From Gammaproteobacteria bacterium (GTDB taxonomy: Bacteria > Pseudomonadota > Gammaproteobacteria > GRL18), in contig DAOVUK010000222.1 in NCBI GenBank assembly GCA_030632625.1, positions 1 to 6,129 on the forward strand: a stretch of 6,129 nt of DNA. The letters are read 5' to 3'. Under the pieces are notes generated by a model. That model made no database searches, had not been told where the DNA came from, and worked only from the letters and a program-made list of their open reading frames with translations. Shown piece by piece: positions 5,151 through 6,129 of the stretch (the first letter of the stretch is position 1; every line of letters begins with the position of its first letter). The position numbers and the translations under genes are program-made.

Positions 5151-5912
5151 CTGAGGTTTTTTTGCCACATTGTTTCTTAAATACACCGGACTGACCTGTT
5201 CGGCACTGACCAGAGTTTTATTGCTCATTTCTTTAAGTGCCAGATAAGCAATATCCCTGGCATGGGGATAAGAAAACGCCTCATTGATTTCATTCGATGA
5301 GCAGCATTGACCGGCAATCGATAAAAGTTGTTCACTATAGACTGACCAGCCATTGCCAACTGTCATCCAGCTATTATCGAGCTGAATAACATTTTCTAAA
5401 ACTGCACCCAGCTGTTGCGGTTTTACAACCTGTTCACGACCTGTGAGAGTCATAAAACCTGCATTCATCTCATAAACAGCAAAATAAATTTCATCCATTC
5501 TGGCATCATTGGCCACCAGCCGTTTATCATTTTTTCCGGAACAGCCTTGGGCAGATAAACAGCCTTGAGCTGATAAACAGCCTTGAGCGGATAAAGAGCC
5601 CTGAGCAATGGCAGCCAGTGAAGAAATTTGTGCAACCGGCAAATCTGCCCCATAAGCAATAGCCTGAACAACTCCCGCAGCGACCCGAACCCCTGTAAAA
5701 GCCCCCGGACCACGCCCAAAAGCCAGAACATCAATTTGCTTAATATCATAACCGGCTTCATCCAGAACCGAGTCAAGCATAGGTAAAATGAGTTGAGTGT
5801 GCTGTCTGGGTGCAATTTCAAAACGCTCAATACAGGAAAAATCCTGTTGATTTCCTTCCAGTAAAACGGCAGAACAGGCATTGCTCGAAGTATCAAGACC
5901 AAGTATTTTCAT
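5139..5912 (-). CDS. tsaB: tRNA threonylcarbamoyladenosine (t6A) biosynthesis protein TsaB
   Basis: Non-catalytic ASKHA-fold partner of TsaD in the TsaB-TsaD-TsaE complex that transfers the threonylcarbamoyl group to A37 of ANN-decoding tRNAs. Diagnostic segments: MKILGLDTSSNACSAVL (1-17), PRQHTQLILPML (35-46), AFGRGPGAFTGVRVA (64-78), DARMDEIYFAVY (136-147) and PVYLRNN (242-248). At 257 residues it is longer than E. coli TsaB (about 230). Part of the excess is an insert at about 106-125, between the conserved AQG and the strand leading to DARM, reading SLSAQG, CLSAQG, CLSAQG, C and coded by an 18-bp array. The frame is intact. The ATG at 5912 is preceded by a 13-bp copy of itself and no clear Shine-Dalgarno. 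The upstream neighbour is a YoaA-type helicase, as in E. coli. TsaB is usually essential, so the insert must be tolerated. Confidence 0.95.
   Translation of the reverse strand: MKILGLDTSSNACSAVLLEGNQQDFSCIERFEIAPRQHTQLILPMLDSVLDEAGYDIKQIDVLAFGRGPGAFTGVRVAAGVVQAIAYGADLPVAQISSLAAIAQGSLSAQGCLSAQGCLSAQGCSGKNDKRLVANDARMDEIYFAVYEMNAGFMTLTGREQVVKPQQLGAVLENVIQLDNSWMTVGNGWSVYSEQLLSIAGQCCSSNEINEAFSYPHARDIAYLALKEMSNKTLVSAEQVSPVYLRNNVAKKPQKQP
5542..5611 (-). repeat. 18-bp tandem array inside tsaB
   Basis: Three units with consensus (plus strand) CAGCCTTGAGCNGATAAA at 5542-5559, 5560-5577 and 5578-5595; the second and third differ by one base and the first by two or three. A degenerate fourth, starting GAGCCCTGAGC, lies at 5596-5611. 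On the coding strand the units give LSAQGC. The 18-bp period preserves the frame. The unit resembles the repeat of the ftsY linker and the duplication after tsaB. Confidence 0.93.
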
Positions 5913-5925
5913 TCAATATTTTCAT
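5900..5925 (-). repeat. 13-bp duplication of the tsaB start
   Basis: On the minus strand ATGAAAATATTGA (5925-5913) directly precedes ATGAAAATACTTG (5912-5900), where tsaB begins; 10 of 13 bases match. The upstream ATG is out of frame with tsaB and its ORF stops after ten codons. The short AT-rich match could be chance, so it is given less weight than the other duplications. Confidence 0.5.
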
Positions 5926-6000
5926 GTATTAGGAATAAATGACACGCTGAATAGTTACCAAAGAATATTCTAACAGAAATTAATCTTTATTGATTCTACT

Positions 6001-6129
6001 CTACGAGCCGGATTCAGGATGTCTATGTTTCATCATAGCGAATTTTTTCTGCAAATCAGAAAAATCAGTTTCTACAGGCATTTCAGGCAGTGTTTTTCGC
6101 AGATAATAACCATAAGATTTACTGAACAG
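6001..6129 (-). CDS. yoaA: C-terminal end of a YoaA/DinG-family ATP-dependent DNA helicase
   Basis: The last 42 codons of a minus-strand gene that enters from the right edge; the stop TAG is at 6003-6001. The tail reads LFSKSYGYYLRKTLPEMPVE and then TDFSDLQKKF. This fits the end of YoaA/DinG helicases, where a (R/S)xYGxxFLxSLP(P) pattern followed by an R/T-x-D-containing stretch closes the protein; E. coli YoaA ends in a similar RPYGATFLASLPPAPRTRD segment. Position supports it, since yoaA stands directly upstream of tsaB in E. coli and relatives. The helicase motifs themselves lie outside the window. The last 12 residues (MMKHRHPESGS region) are not conserved as far as I can tell. An 88-bp gap separates it from tsaB. 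Confidence 0.65.
   Translation of the reverse strand: MFSKSYGYYLRKTLPEMPVETDFSDLQKKFAMMKHRHPESGS

Noticed and set aside
5465..5902. 145-codon minus-strand frame overlapping tsaB
   Set aside because: It is tsaB read one frame off; its repeated LKAVYQLKAVY stretch merely reflects the 18-bp array, and tsaB has all family motifs.

Overview
The window looks like chromosomal DNA of a moderately AT-rich gammaproteobacterium. The evidence is the gene order ftsY-ftsE-ftsX with an M16 zinc-peptidase gene divergent to ftsY, and a yoaA-type helicase end directly upstream of tsaB, as in enterobacteria. I cannot name the genus. No rRNA, tRNA, CRISPR array or transposase gene is visible.

Layout. 1-296 (-) is the N-terminus of an exported M16-family peptidase. 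297-500 is a divergent promoter region with two symmetrical sequences. 501-3501 (+) carries ftsY, ftsE and ftsX: the SRP receptor, and the ABC-type regulator of septal cell-wall hydrolysis. ftsY and ftsE are separated by an 8-bp tandem repeat and a good sigma70-like promoter; ftsE and ftsX overlap by one base. rpoH, which often follows ftsX in gammaproteobacteria, is absent. In its place is a roughly 180-bp element with near-perfect terminal inverted repeats, probably a MITE. Beyond it everything is on the minus strand: a DUF350 membrane protein overlapping by one base a small exported lytic transglycosylase (4556-3703), a single-domain PilZ protein (5043-4780), tsaB (5912-5139, part of the tRNA t6A synthesis machinery) and the last 42 codons of a YoaA/DinG-type helicase (6129-6001).

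How the genes relate. Two blocks concern the cell wall and division (FtsEX, lytic transglycosylase) and one concerns translation and tRNA modification (TsaB). The PilZ protein suggests c-di-GMP signalling, but nothing in the sequence ties it to its neighbours beyond shared strand.

The unusual feature is the density of short tandem duplications. There are 18-bp arrays inside ftsY and inside tsaB, a 30-bp repeat in ftsY, an 8-bp array between ftsY and ftsE, a 19-bp duplication over the tsaB stop codon, a 14-bp duplication over the pilZ start and a 13-bp duplication over the tsaB start. Several arrays share a recognisable core, CAGCCNTGAGC followed by a GATAA-like stretch, in different genes, strands and reading frames. 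This suggests one dispersed minisatellite family rather than independent slippage events, and it is the main lead from this window.
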